From NCBI GenBank assembly GCA_017311315.1, contig CM029609.1:38252744-38316743 (forward strand): a DNA stretch of 64,000 nucleotides. Reading direction: 5' to 3'. The translations under genes and the position numbers were made by a program. The stretch comes from Dendrocalamus latiflorus (lineage: Eukaryota; Streptophyta; Magnoliopsida; Poales; Poaceae). Shown piece by piece: positions 21,330-31,878 of this stretch (within the stretch, counting starts at the first letter, position 1; the number at the start of each line of letters is the position of its first letter). Below the pieces are notes generated by a model. That model was not told the origin of the DNA. It ran no database searches and saw only the letters and a program-made list of their open reading frames with translations.

Positions 21330-22928
21330 TCATGAAACCTGATGCGCTCGAGTGGCGGTTAAATGAAGCTTGTCGGAGTCGAGCTCCACCGGCTTCGAAG
21401 TGGCTAAGATGTTGGCCATGCTTCTGTAGCGCCGCGGTGCCCCGTGATCGTCGTCGATGTCAGGTTCAGCGGTTGGGGGCGATATGAACTCAATGGCGGG
21501 ATCTGGAGTACGTGGTGAAGCAGGGTCATTGGGAGCCACCGTCTCCAAGTGTTCCGGTGTTGCTGCCTGGCCTCCCGGCACCATGCTGGATGGCACAGAG
21601 GAGGTAACCACTTTGTAGTGGATGGTGAACGAATCGCCCAAGGAGGCCGCAATGGACTCTCCTGAAGCAGCCCAATCCCACTTCGCTGCTTCATCGAACA
21701 CGGCGTCGCGGGTGACACAAACACGCCGGGACGTTGGGTCGTAAGCGCGATATGCCATGGCTCCCGGTTCATAGCCGAGGAACACCATGGCCTTGCTTCG
21801 GTCGTCGAGTTTCTTCAAATGCGGTCTCACGTCCTTGACGTAAACAATGCACCCGAACGTCTTGAAGTTATGCACGGTAGGTATTTGACCGTGCCATGCC
21901 TCATACGGGGTCTTATTGCGAACACTCTTCGTCGGCGAACGGTCGGCAGTGGACACCGCCTCGCCCCAGAACTCCCCCCGAATATCCTTCGCCTTCATCA
22001 TGCAGCGCGCCATGGCCACAATCGTCTGATTGCGGCGTTCGACCACGCCGTTCTGCTGAGGGGAGTACGGCGCCGTGCGGTGCCGCTGAACACCCTCATT
22101 GGCGCAGTACAGACCAAACTCCATGGAGGAGAATTCCCCTCCTCGGTCCGTGCGAAGTACACGTAGCTTGCAACCGGTCTCGACCTCGACGCCGGCCTTG
22201 AAGCGCTTGATGGTTGCAAGAACATCACTCTTCACCGCCAGCAGAAAGAGCCACATGTAGCGGGTTAGATCATCGATCAACAACAGGAAGTACCTCTTGC
22301 CGCCATGGGCTGCCGGCGTGATGGGCCCGCATATATCGCCGTGGACGAGATCGAGGCGTTCCGACACACGGTACGCCGTCACGGCGGGGAACGGCGTTCT
22401 CTTCTGCTTGCCGATCAGGCAACTGTCGCAAACCTGATTTATGCGCTCAAGTTCCGGTAGGCCTCGGGCCATCCCACGCCGAGCGAGCATGCGAAGCGAA
22501 TCGAAGTTGAAGTGGCTGAAATGCGCATGCCATGTCCAGGCCTCCTCCTTGCCCCTCGCCGTGAGGCAAATGGACTGTGCAATGTTGGTGTTGAGCACAT
22601 AGAGACGTCCGGCGCTCCGTCGAACCTGGCATAACAGCCGGTGTTGAGGGTCGCGCAGTGTGAGGATGCCATTCTCGATCTCCATCTTGCAGCGAGATTC
22701 GTCCAGCTGGCCGAGGCTAACGATGTTGCTGCGGAGGCGTGGGATGTAGTAGATGCCGGTGAGCGTGCAGTGATCGCCGTTCTTGCAGGCGAAGAGCACA
22801 GTGCCGCACCCCTCGATGCGGACTCGCGAGGCGTCATCGAACTTGACGGAACCGCACACATTGGTGTCGAGTTCGAAGAATGCGTTCCGTGCGCCCGTCA
22901 TATGATTTGATGCGCCAGTGTCCAGAAT
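21330..22928 (-). CDS. copia protease end, GAG-pre-integrase and integrase (RT-less element)
   Basis: Open frame of 523 codons. Order: protease tail (residues 1-85), GAG-pre-integrase with the HHCC-type zinc motif (H in WHAHFSHFNFDSL, CDSCLIGK; about 110-165), integrase core with the three acidic residues visible (D in VHGDICGPI, D in LRTDRGGEF, E in GVVERRNQT), then a variable Ser/Pro-rich linker ending GAPRRYRSMANI, where copia proteins normally enter RT. Instead a stop follows within about 30 codons, next to the polypurine tract. Integrase looks catalytically complete, but gag upstream has stops. Confidence 0.9.
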   Translation of the reverse strand: MLDTGASNHMTGARNAFFELDTNVCGSVKFDDASRVRIEGCGTVLFACKNGDHCTLTGIYYIPRLRSNIVSLGQLDESRCKMEIENGILTLRDPQHRLLCQVRRSAGRLYVLNTNIAQSICLTARGKEEAWTWHAHFSHFNFDSLRMLARRGMARGLPELERINQVCDSCLIGKQKRTPFPAVTAYRVSERLDLVHGDICGPITPAAHGGKRYFLLLIDDLTRYMWLFLLAVKSDVLATIKRFKAGVEVETGCKLRVLRTDRGGEFSSMEFGLYCANEGVQRHRTAPYSPQQNGVVERRNQTIVAMARCMMKAKDIRGEFWGEAVSTADRSPTKSVRNKTPYEAWHGQIPTVHNFKTFGCIVYVKDVRPHLKKLDDRSKAMVFLGYEPGAMAYRAYDPTSRRVCVTRDAVFDEAAKWDWAASGESIAASLGDSFTIHYKVVTSSVPSSMVPGGQAATPEHLETVAPNDPASPRTPDPAIEFISPPTAEPDIDDDHGAPRRYRSMANILATSKPVELDSDKLHLTATRAHQVS

Positions 22929-24071
22929 CTATTCTGGATCGACTGGTTCTCCCACATCGCGGAGAGTGACAAGGGCGCGCTCCTCGTTTATAACGAGTTC
23001 AGCGCCTGCTGGTTCGATGTTGATGACGAGAGAGAGGTCACAGACCTGAGCCATTAACAATGTGGGCTCATCTTCGCCCTCAGCCTGCTCTGGTTCAGTT
23101 TGGAGAAGATTCGCCTGAGCCAACCTCTCACGATCCCGCTTCGCCTTTCGACAGTCCTTGGCCCAGTGGCCGAGTTTGCCGCAATAACTGCATTTGTCCT
23201 TGGTGATGTCGTGGCACGCGGCCTGGGATGGCCCAGACTTTGGTTCCTCGTCTCCCCCGTCACGCCCGCGGCTGTGCTGGCCGCGCTGGCGTGAGCGTGA
23301 TGTGTTCCCGCTGTTCGCCTTGGTGTTATACGACGATCATTCCTTCTCCGTGAGTAGAACCTGGTCTCCTTCCTCATCGTCTGACTCTCCATGGTCCTCG
23401 ACAGCGTGGAGCCGGCCGGTGAGGTCCTCGATGGATAGAGTGCTGAGGTCAACCAAGGTTTCAATTGACAAGGCGATTTGGCAATACCTGCGGGGAACAA
23501 CACGCAGTAGCTTGCGGACCACCTTCTCCTCCGACAACTCCTCCCCAAGGAGGCAAATGTCGCTGACGACACCCTGGAGCCGGAGACTGAAGTCCTCCAC
23601 GTGCTCGCCATTTTTGAATCGCATGGACTCAAATGTCTGGCGTAGTTTCTGCGCCTTGGATTCACGCACTCGATCCGCCCCAACCCTCATCGCCTTGAGG
23701 GCGTCCCAGGCTTCTTTGGCGTTGTCCTTCTCGGCGAGCGGTCAGAGCATTTCCGGACGCACCGCGCGCAGGATCACCGAAAGGGCCTGGCGATCTTCCT
23801 GGTATGGCACATCACCGGTGTCGACGGCGTCCCATAGGCCTTGAGCCTGCAGGTTGACTCGCATCAACACCGCCCAATCGGAGTAATTTGAGCGTATGAG
23901 CGTGGGGTAGGAGATGGAGCCATTACTCTCCTTCACGACCCGCTGGACAACGAGTTCACGCTGGCCACCATCATGTCGATGCGGGCGGCGCGTCGGTGGG
24001 GATGGCGAGCGTCCACGACCGTGTCGTTGCGGTGTACGGGAGTGGCCTACGGCCAAGACGGGGGCCGACAT
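22905..24071 (-). pseudogene. copia gag and protease start (RT-less element)
   Basis: Start at the ATG at 24071 (MSAPVLAVG). UBN2 gag core with NYSDWAVLMRVNLQAQGLWD and RVRESKAQKLRQTFESM, CCHC knuckle CSYCGKLGHWAKDC (near 23,190), and the protease active site ILDTGASNHMTG at the 3' end. The frame is continuous except for three in-frame stops (near 23,742, 23,334 and 22,928), all single-codon changes. Basic N-terminus rich in Arg/Pro. Confidence 0.87.
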
Positions 24072-24088
24072 TTTGCTCTGATACCAAT

Positions 24089-24401
24089 TGTCAGCCGCCC
24101 TTGCAATCTCTCTTAATTTTCTAGCTCTTGCTGCAAATGGATGGATTGGGATAAGGTGAAACAATGTATTTTTGGTGCTGCGTGAACTGCACAACAGCTT
24201 TTCTGGTTTTCATCTCCTTTTAAAGCAATACAATGAAGAAGGCAATGCAAAACGGAAAAAGTAAACTGAAGCCATGCGCTTTAATGCATCAGTTCACGTG
24301 CATGCAGAAACTGATGGCATGACTCAATGCAAAAAAACTGAATGCATGCAGAAATTAAACAACTTGCTAACGCATGCAGGATTAAATGGTGATTGCTAAC
24401 A
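24089..24401 (-). repeat. 5' LTR of the RT-less copia
   Basis: 313 bp; one extra A in an A-run and about three substitutions against the other LTR. Confidence 0.93.
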
Positions 24402-24540
24402 GCTGTCAGTCTGTATTGTTGGGGTGCTCTGGCTAACAAGCTAAGGAGGTGGAGGCATTAGAGGATGATATCAGTATGGCGGCAAAAGTACTTCCTCTCC
24501 GTCCCACTCTCAAACTCCACAGAATTTGTGATATTCAAAG

Positions 24541-25585
24541 GATGCGACCGAAGGTATTGGAGGATGACAAGGAAGGATAGCACATCTTTTCGTAGAAAAG
24601 GAAAGCATAGCATGCTGAGGATACAATTCGTTAGTTAAATTGAAGCTACATGCAGTTATGATAATCAGTAATAATTTCAGGTAATAAATGTAACTCTTTG
24701 TCCACCTACACCAAACTTGTACCCTGAATTGTTTCTTTTCTTTTGTTCTTTGGGTTACCGGTGCTGAACAACAAGGTGCTGTGGTGATGAATTTGTGAGC
24801 TATCTCAATCGCAGAGGTCATGAATAATCATGGACAAATGTTAATCGTTTTTATATAGGAATACGCTCTATGTATGCTTTTGTCTTAGCTTTTTGTTAAC
24901 ATGAATTTTGTTTTCCGAAGCTTGCTCAAATTCTACGGTCTATATTGCTGTCCTTTTTGTTGATGTATAAGTAAATTATTCGTCTTTCTTTATCAGCATA
25001 AACTTTTATGTGAACTAGCTGATACATACAACTCAATATAGTATCAGAGCTCCTTGATGCAGATGGTGAGGTCGAACATGGGGTCCAATAATGTGGCGCA
25101 TGGGAGGTCATGATAGGCACGGACAAGCATCATATTAAGGATAGAACAACAATTCTATTCTATCCTTAACACTTTTCAGTAGCCAGATCGTATGTGTTTT
25201 TTGTTTTAATTTGGACCGGAGCTCTAGCATTCACTTAAAGAGAGAAAGTAGGGGCCGGGTTCGAGCCTGGGTGGGTGGGGGCGTTTGATGACACCCTCCA
25301 CCAACCGAACAGTGCTCGATTCCTCAGATTATATGTGTTTTGATTCGAGTTATGTACCACAATTCGTATTTGTATTGTCGTGGAACTTTGTCGATGACAT
25401 TTTAAAAACAAAACATTCCAGCCTTTGTGGGGACACATTTGTGCAGTCTTAGTTCTTTCAGACTTTGAGTGCTGTAGGTTTCCCTGTTTAAATTCTGGCA
25501 TCATCCCTCCAAACATGTTGCTTCTTAGTTTGTTCTGAGTTCTGCTTGAATAGAATATTGACTTATCGATGAACCTTGCGAAGAA
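24541..25585. other. NLR 3' flank and intergenic sequence
   Basis: No gene seen. Contains a possible decayed copia LTR end (see 24839) and a short stem (AAGGATAGAA / TTCTATCCTT, about 25,136-25,166). Confidence 0.5.
24839..25055 (+). mobile_element. Possible solo or truncated copia LTR with primer site
   Basis: TGTTAATCG start, ACAACTCA end, then ATAGTATCAGAGCTC, which resembles a tRNA-Met primer site at 25,038-25,052. No coding part follows and no partner LTR was found. Confidence 0.35.
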
Positions 25586-25680
25586 AGATAAAGAAATGGT
25601 GGTTTGTTAGTGTTAAACATCTATCGAGATGTGAGATAAAGAATGGTGGTTTGTTAGTGTTAAAGATCTATCGAGATGTG
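25586..25680. repeat. 48-bp tandem duplication, two copies
   Basis: Units 25586-25633 and 25634-25680 (both carry GGTGGTTTGTTAGTGTTAAA and CTATCGAGATGTG) with one substitution and a one-base indel: a recent duplication. Confidence 0.9.
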
Positions 25681-26029
25681 AGAATGTGTTCACTGTTGTG
25701 TTTCAAAGTCTCATATTCTCAAGCTACCGACTCATAATCTGATTAGCATCAAGTGTTGTGAACAGTAACGAAGCTAAGAACCAACATTCTTTACTGTTGG
25801 TAGTTCAATTGAGAACACCGCTGAAGCCTAGATAATTCTTTGACGGTTCCGAGTTCCAACCAGAATCTTGGCACTGCAAAGTACAACTGCACCACCTTTC
25901 GTTAAGACGTCTCAAAATGCTCCCGGTAACAAAATGCAGTAATTAACCCACTGACAAAGGCAGCATTCCATGCAAGAAAGTCTAGGTGCTTCTCAAGCAG
26001 TTGTTAGATTCCTCTTTTATGGTAAGTGC

Positions 26030-26508
26030 AGACTGCATGAGTTGCTGTGTACACTTGCTATCGTCTCTTAATAGCTTTGTCCTTGTTTTGCATTATGCTT
26101 GTAATTAACCCACTGAAAAAGGCAGCATTCCGTAGGTTGTATCTTCAGTGCTGAAGTTATGATCGAACTCTGCAACTGCATACATTCATCAACTCGTGTT
26201 ACAGGAGAAAATTCCTAGTTGCCAAATCGATCGGCTACATAGTAGCCTGGATGTACATGCACTCTTTTAGGCAGTAGAAAAGGATTACATAAAGGCACTG
26301 TTATATCTAAATAAGCTCTCCTTTTCTTCTTTTACTCAAAGAAACCTTTTGCTCAAGGAAAGACTAGCTAAAAGCGTAATAGACAGTAAGAAGCGTATGC
26401 TGAAGGATCGGTCAACAGAAATGAGACACCTGCTTGCGTGGTGATAGAAGACCGGAAAGCTTCCCGCAGGATTGAAATAGTTGCGAAGGATCCAAACATG
26501 TAGCGGCG

Positions 26509-26544
<36 letters not shown>

Positions 26545-26744
26545 TAGGGTCACAGGAGCTTTGAAGCAGGGGTACATCCTGAGGTGACCGCGACCACAGG
26601 GAAATCTGGCATATATAGAGATAGGGTCATTCAGCGCGCGCGCTCTTGAGCAGCATAAAACCAAGAGTGAAAAAAATAAAAGAAGTCTTTTTTAAGTTCA
26701 TACCTGCAACGAATCCTGGTTGGTTGCAATCATTATGCTCTAGC
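26030..26744. repeat. NLR-flank duplication, copy 2
   Basis: 26,030-26,260 matches 33,422-33,623 (TTAACCCACTGA, CTTCAGTGCTGAAGTTATGA), and 26,261-26,744 matches 40,318-40,790 (GAAACCTTTTGCTCAAGGAA, GTTCATACCTGCAACGAATC). The homologous block near 33-40 kb is split by the full-length copia element. This copy has a gained CT microsatellite. Confidence 0.88.
26511..26540. repeat. (CT)15 microsatellite
   Basis: Thirty bases of perfect CT repeat, absent from the two related flank copies. Confidence 0.98.
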
Positions 26745-26990
26745 TCACCTCATTTCGATCCCACGATCATCCGGCTTCCTTATATGGTGTAACGTTGTTT
26801 GGATCTCGAGTATAGGGCGGTTGGCATGGATGCTTGCTGAGACCCTCATGTTACCCTCCAGGGCTTCCACCTCGTCAGCCACCGTAGTCGATATAAACAG
26901 TGATATATTTGAGGCCTAAAAGATGCTGCAACCCAATAACTAGGCCGCAATGCATTGATATCAACCGTGCCGTCAAACATGGCTTGAGGA
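26745..26990 (-). pseudogene. NLR C-terminal fragment
   Basis: On the minus strand: VIGLQHLLGLKYITVYIDYG, a frameshift, then ADEVEALEGNMRVSASIHAN and RPILEIQTT, ending with TGA at 26745-26747. It matches the last 80 residues of the NLR at 40.8 kb (VIGLQHLLGLKHVTVGIDCF...EVEALESDIRGAA). The upstream part is lost at about 26,990. Confidence 0.88.
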
Positions 26991-27928
26991 TTACTATCTA
27001 GCTACCATGCTGTTGTGAGTTTATTATTTCTGTTTGCATATTGATATAATGATAAATGATGAGTAATTGCACATGTGATGGATACCCGATGTTGTTATAT
27101 TGACAAATGGTTATTACAACATAACATATTGATATGCTTAAATGGAATGTTGCATTGCATGCATTCATGTCATGGAAATAGATGGCCTGTGTAGCATTTA
27201 TGGTCCACTTTGTGTGGACACTCTACAATGGAGATTGAGTTTCCTGTATGAAGAAGGACAAGCTGCTGAGGTCCTCGTACGAAAATGATGGGCTATTAAG
27301 ATCCCCGTATGAAAAAGGGCGGGCTTAGGTGAGCATCGATGGATGCTCACTCTGCTATAATGATATAGGCTAAAGAGATTGGGGAGATGTGCATATGCAT
27401 ACGCATACACAATTGCATTGTGACAGAGAAAAGGTGCAAATGCACAATGAATGGTTATGAAAAATTAGGAGAGATTAGATCAAAATGAGTGGTTAATGAG
27501 ATTGTGATTGATATTGAATGATATGTGTATCTGTTGTTTACTGTTTTACTTTGTATTTGCTGAGTCTTTGGACTCACCCTTATTTTCTTGACTTTTTTAG
27601 GTAGACATGATTGACGGCATGCATGGTATGGGAGTAGACCCTTTTGCACCACACTCATTAAATAACAGCTTAGCTAGTCACTTCGCATTTAGGTTTAAAC
27701 CTCTTGTTAAGTTCCTTTAGTTAATTCCTGATTATCATATGCTTTGGAAATACTAAAGGTTTGCATAGGACATGGTCAGTCCCCTTTTATCAAAAGAAGA
27801 GAATGAAGTTCTCTTGTTAGTGCGAAATCTACATGCATGTCCTATGTGGCTCGGCTTGTGGTTTTGAACCTTTTGGGCGCGGAACTCTAAGCTTTGCTTA
27901 TGTTATACTTATCGGTGATATGGAATTA
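26991..27928. mobile_element. Degraded LTR-like sequence (outer host of nested insertions), left part
   Basis: No coding content. The word TTTGCTGAGTCTTTGGACTC (near 27,557) resembles a motif typical of grass gypsy LTRs. After removing the solo LTR (27,929-31,446) and the hAT element (31,507-33,334) it continues to 33,419, where GGGGTGTTACA, the inverse of a TGTAACACCCC gypsy start, meets NLR-flank DNA. The left border is not defined. Confidence 0.45.
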
Positions 27929-27933
27929 ATGTC

Positions 27934-30900
27934 TGTTGGACCAGATCTCACAATCCATAATCCTTTGTGATTCCACCACACTTTTTTCTGGATCAGTAGA
28001 TAGTGGTCACAGATACAGTACTGAACATCAAAAATACATATCATGAGGAAGCGTAAATATAATAGTAGACTTACTCATGGGTCGATCAGGCTGAAATCAA
28101 TAAAATGCAGTAGCGAAAATGAAGCACACAGGTGGGACCCTCAGGATGTGCCCACAGGCAGCCAACTGGGGTTCGCAACCTAGTTCTTGACATTTTCATC
28201 TTCTTCACCATCATGATCAGGTGTATTACTGAAGCGTAGCGATCTGACTCTTGATTCTGGATTAATTGAGTGAGCGAGGGTGAGCACAAACCACCGTGCT
28301 CCGCAAGCCAATACACATGATGCAAATAGATAACATGCATGGTACATCAAGGAAAGGCTCGGGTTATTTTATTTGCTATAAATTACTTTTAAAATATGAT
28401 ACATAGAAATCTCCTGAGACCTAGCAGTTTGAACTAAAACATAATATGTGAAAAAATGCAATAATAATAGTGATCCAGATTCCATCCACCATTTCATGGT
28501 TTCTGCACTATATGCTACCCTTTCAGCGTTATAACCACTTACATTATCACTGGGGCGACACCTAAGGCAACACAAATCAGGGCTTTACACTGCCTACCAC
28601 TTTTCCAATTCCACCCACAAATTTTTTGAAATAGAACTATATCTGGTTAAGTTCCCATGTCTGCCCTTGACCGTGGACACAACTATTCGAATAGTTTTGA
28701 CTCTGCAGAATTTGTACACTTTACCCACAAGACCCGCTCGTTGCTCCACACGATTCCTTAGTCATGTGGTTGAATAGACCATCACAGTAACTTTTCAAAA
28801 TATCTGGCCCATTTTGTCATCTCACCCTATGGGCTGCTCCCACTTGCGGTGGGTCCCATAGTTGCGCGGGATGTAACCACGGATACTAGCATATTTGGAC
28901 TCCACTCTCCACAATACTAGCATGACTGGATAGTTCACCCTCCTCTCGGTGTCCTTTTAGGCCTCCCCATGCCCTTGTAATATTCCACTCCTTTCCACTA
29001 CCGGTGAGATGAGTTAGGGGTTTCGATAGATTTACTCAGCCCAATTGCGATTTGCAGACTTGTGGTTGTACTATTTTACATAGGAGGTCATGACAAGATT
29101 CAGTCCTTAGTAGTATCTGGGCAGTTCTACCACAATCCACACACCGTGTTTCCACTGCACCACACACCAGCCCCCATACCATCCACCCAGATATTTAAGC
29201 AAGTTGGGGTTTTTGGGAGCATAACGTAATCATGTCAAAATATATTAGTCATTTCCACCCATGACTTCCCAAATTAGTTTCTCATGATTGAAAGTGATGC
29301 TTGGGGTATTTTGGTGCCCCTGAGTATCTAAGCAGTACTAAGCATGGCGTATAATTGTAGACTTATTTTTGAAAGGTTAAATGTTAGGGCATATATTTTA
29401 ATTATAATTAAGGGTAATCTTTAATTTAAAACCTTGCTTTTATAATTAAACATAATATCCAATTTATTTCCCCTAACTTTAACTTGGATGTCTTGTTAAT
29501 TGGGATCTTTATTAAATTTGGACATTTAACCAAAGTCATCTTTTATTAATGCCTTTAATTAATAATTAGACTTTAAATAAATATTCAAGCCACATTAATT
29601 ATTCATATATGATAATTAATCCAATATTAAATCTTAAATTTATTAGCTCCCATGGATTAATTTCTAATTTTCCTTAATTTTTTTTCATTGAAATGGATTA
29701 GAGAAAAATAAAATAATGAAAAATATGGGGGAAACGGGATTTGAACATGAGACCTGTGTGTTCAGCGCTCGCTCAGCTGACCAACTGAGCGGTGGGACTT
29801 TGGCGACTTAGTGAAGGGGGGAGGGGGACAGAAGAGCAGAGGAGCAGGAGGCCAGAAACAGAGGAGGCAAGTGACGCATGGTGGGTGACAGCATCGCTGG
29901 TGAGGGGGCAGCCGAAGGGAGGGGGCGACCAATAAAACAGGATGATGGGAGCACAAGGGAGCCAAGGGAGGCGCTGGTGTGAGCTGAGGAGCTCTGAGGT
30001 GGGCCGGCGGCGAGGCTCGGCGGCCAGAGGCAGGGGTGGAACGGGGCACCAATGGCTGGGAAGTAGAAGGGGAGAATTCATGTGTGCACGAGCTACAGGG
30101 GGTCAAGGGCAAACTTACCAAGTGGTCGGCCGAGGCAAAGCAGGTCCGAGATGAGCTGGCAGTGGGAGCCCACGGCGGCGTGGGGTGGCCTCAGGTGCCG
30201 GCGAGCTGGGGCAGTCTGTAGCTCCAGACGGTGGCGGGGAAGACTAGGAGATGACGAAGTGATGCTCCAATCCCGTGGAATCGAGCTAGAGTGCAGCGAG
30301 CAGGAAACGGAGGTGGTGGCGGCGGTGTTGGCCAGCAATGGGGAAGAAGGGCGGCGTGGTGAGCATTGGTGCGTGGAATTCCAATTGGCTCGGAGGGGAA
30401 GAAGATGAGGAGCGAGGACATGCCGTGACGTGGCTAATTTTTGGAGTGAGCAGCCGGAGCAGTGGGAACAGCATGGAGCCTCAACGGCAGCCGGCGTGCA
30501 GCTCAGCGTCTTTGGGCTTTTGGGAGAAAGGAGGGAGAATAGAGGTGAGCTAGGGGTATACATAGTTGGAGGGAGTGCTGTAGGGGCGCTGTTGCTGATG
30601 ACCCGGGAGCAGGACGTGGTGTGGGCTGGCGACGTGAGGGCTAAGGTGACGGGAGTAGGCACAGACTAGGCGGCGACGTGGGTGTGGACGCCGAGACGCT
30701 GGTGGGCAGGCGGGGATGCAACGGAGGCGACGTGTGCACAATGGGAGCGGCAATGTGTGTACAGGAGCAGCGAGGCCAGCTGACGATGCCTCGACGTGAG
30801 CAAAGAAAAGACGGAGAAGAAATGAAAAGGAAAGAGGGGAGGATGACGGAGAAAGAAGAGAGAGAGGGGAGGAGGCGGGCCCGCGGGCAGAGAAAGAATG

Positions 30901-31441
30901 GGAGGGCCAGCGGCAGAGGACAAAAAGAGAGAGGGAGGAAGAGAGAGAAAAAAGGTGTGGCCCACATGCAAGAGAGAGGGAAAAAGGGAAAGGGAAGTCA
31001 AAAAAAAATGAAGGACTCAAGCAAAATTTTGAAATTTTGATTTTTAATTTAAAATTTTAATTTACATTAGGATTTATTGATTTTTGAGTTTTGCATTATT
31101 TTCAAAATTTGAATTCTCAGTTTAATTATTTAGATGCGAGTTTTTAATATTCCTTTAGCCATTTCTTTTCTTTACCTAGTTAAATTGAATTTCAAAATTT
31201 TATTTCTATTATCTAATATTTGAATTTTAATTTGTCTGTAGATCCTCAGATTTTCCATTTCTTTTATTAACACCATTATTATTATTTACTTGGATATTAT
31301 TTCTCAATATATTTATTTGCATATCACAAAATTCAAAAGATTTCAAATAAATATTCAGAAGAAATTTGAATGCTAGCAAATTGCAATAAAAAGTTTTTAA
31401 AAATTTCATATTTTTGAACTTCCGAATTTTGGGACGTTACA
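27934..31441 (-). mobile_element. Solo gypsy LTR, 3508 bp, TSD ATGTC
   Basis: In element orientation it begins TGTAACGTCCCAAAATTC (31441) and ends GGTCCAACA (27934). ATGTC is duplicated on both sides (27929-27933 and 31442-31446). No primer site, gag or pol adjoins either end, so the interior has been lost by LTR-LTR recombination. The 3' third contains a block like AACCCCAGTTGGCTGCCTGTGGG (near 28,135-28,175) that matches AATCCCCCAGTCGGTTTCC of the LTR at 880-900. A GC-rich stretch (29,800-30,990) holds overlapping ORFs of up to 189 codons on the minus strand, none with a recognisable family. Confidence 0.85.
29727..29797 (-). other. tRNA-like segment inside the solo LTR
   Basis: Minus strand: GCTCAGTTGGTCAGC (A-box-like) and, about 35 nt on, GTTCAAATCCC (B-box-like), with anticodon-arm-like sequence between. 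The acceptor arm does not pair and there is no matching 5' strand, so it is not a working tRNA. Similar tRNA-like words are common in grass LTRs. Confidence 0.6.
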
Positions 31442-31644
31442 ATGTCTTATTGCAATTATTCTATATATGTTGATTGCTTCGGGTTTGTAGTCGTACAAAC
31501 AGGAGAGTTGCTACCAGGGGTGGATCTGGGCCTCGGGCTAGGTAGGCTATAGCCCGAGGTCCATTAAAATTAGTAGTGATGTTAGGTTGATATGGACCTA
31601 AAAGATAAAAGATTAGTGGCCTAACCCAAGACACCAGGTCGTTA

Positions 31645-31875
31645 GAGCATCTCCAATAGTGACTTATGAGCTAGCTCTAAGCATATTATTTCATATTTTA
31701 ACAGAAGAGAGAGAAAAGCTATCTCTTGATCAAGAGCTAGTCTCATACACACATTCTAAGATTATGTGAGAGTGTCATGTGAGGCTATTTATGTTATGAG
31801 CTATGTGCTAAAAGTTAGTACTATTGAAAAAATTATCTTAGAGCTAGTAACTAGCTCATACTGTTGGAGATGCTC
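31645..31875. mobile_element. Tourist-like MITE (PIF/Harbinger), 231 bp
   Basis: Termini GAGCATCTCCAATAGT and, inverted, GAGCATCTCCAACAGT; target duplication TTA at 31642-31644 and 31876-31878. The whole element is a loose inverted repeat (GAGCTAGCTCTAAG near each end). Confidence 0.93.
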
Positions 31876-31878
31876 TTA

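Larger units (their letters stand above)
20958..24401 (-). mobile_element. Young Ty1/copia element lacking RT/RNase H, TSD GCTGT
   Basis: LTRs 20958-21269 and 24089-24401 differ at about four positions (roughly 1.3%). Perfect 5-bp target duplication GCTGT at 20953-20957 and 24402-24406. On the minus strand: primer site (ATTGGTATCAGAGCAAAA) next to the right LTR, gag, zinc knuckle, protease, integrase, then a polypurine tract (ATTAGGGGAGAAT) next to the left LTR. The RVT_2 and RNase H part, normally about 2 kb, is absent, so it must have been copied by another element's enzymes. Confidence 0.95.
19783..24540 (+). pseudogene. NLR leucine-rich-repeat pseudogene, split by a copia element
   Basis: Coding similarity starts right after the MHD-type motif (MVLDLIISQSIEENF; compare IVLDFIISQAVEDNF in the gene at 40.8-42.8 kb) and runs through the LRRs (LPEQINNLQYLEILDLRGNR, GAMPKLQRLKLQLSARCQFK). 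CC and NB-ARC are missing. Frameshifts occur near 20,450 and 20,795. The copia element at 20,958-24,401 (TSD GCTGT) separates HIAV from the C-terminal EVEALEDDISMAA (24,443-24,530). Role of intact relatives: intracellular immune receptor. This copy is dead. Confidence 0.9.

Noticed and set aside
29727..29797. Functional tRNA gene
   Set aside because: Boxes are present but acceptor stem strands do not pair and the 5' part is missing.
30093..31040. Long ORFs (108-189 codons) as genes
   Set aside because: They overlap on both strands in GC-rich LTR sequence, are Ser/Pro/Arg-rich, and have no domains.
28657..31446. Alternative left end of the solo LTR at 28,662 (also preceded by ATGTC)
   Set aside because: The block near 28,140 still matches the R/U5 region of a related LTR, so the LTR must extend to 27,934, where ATGTC also occurs.
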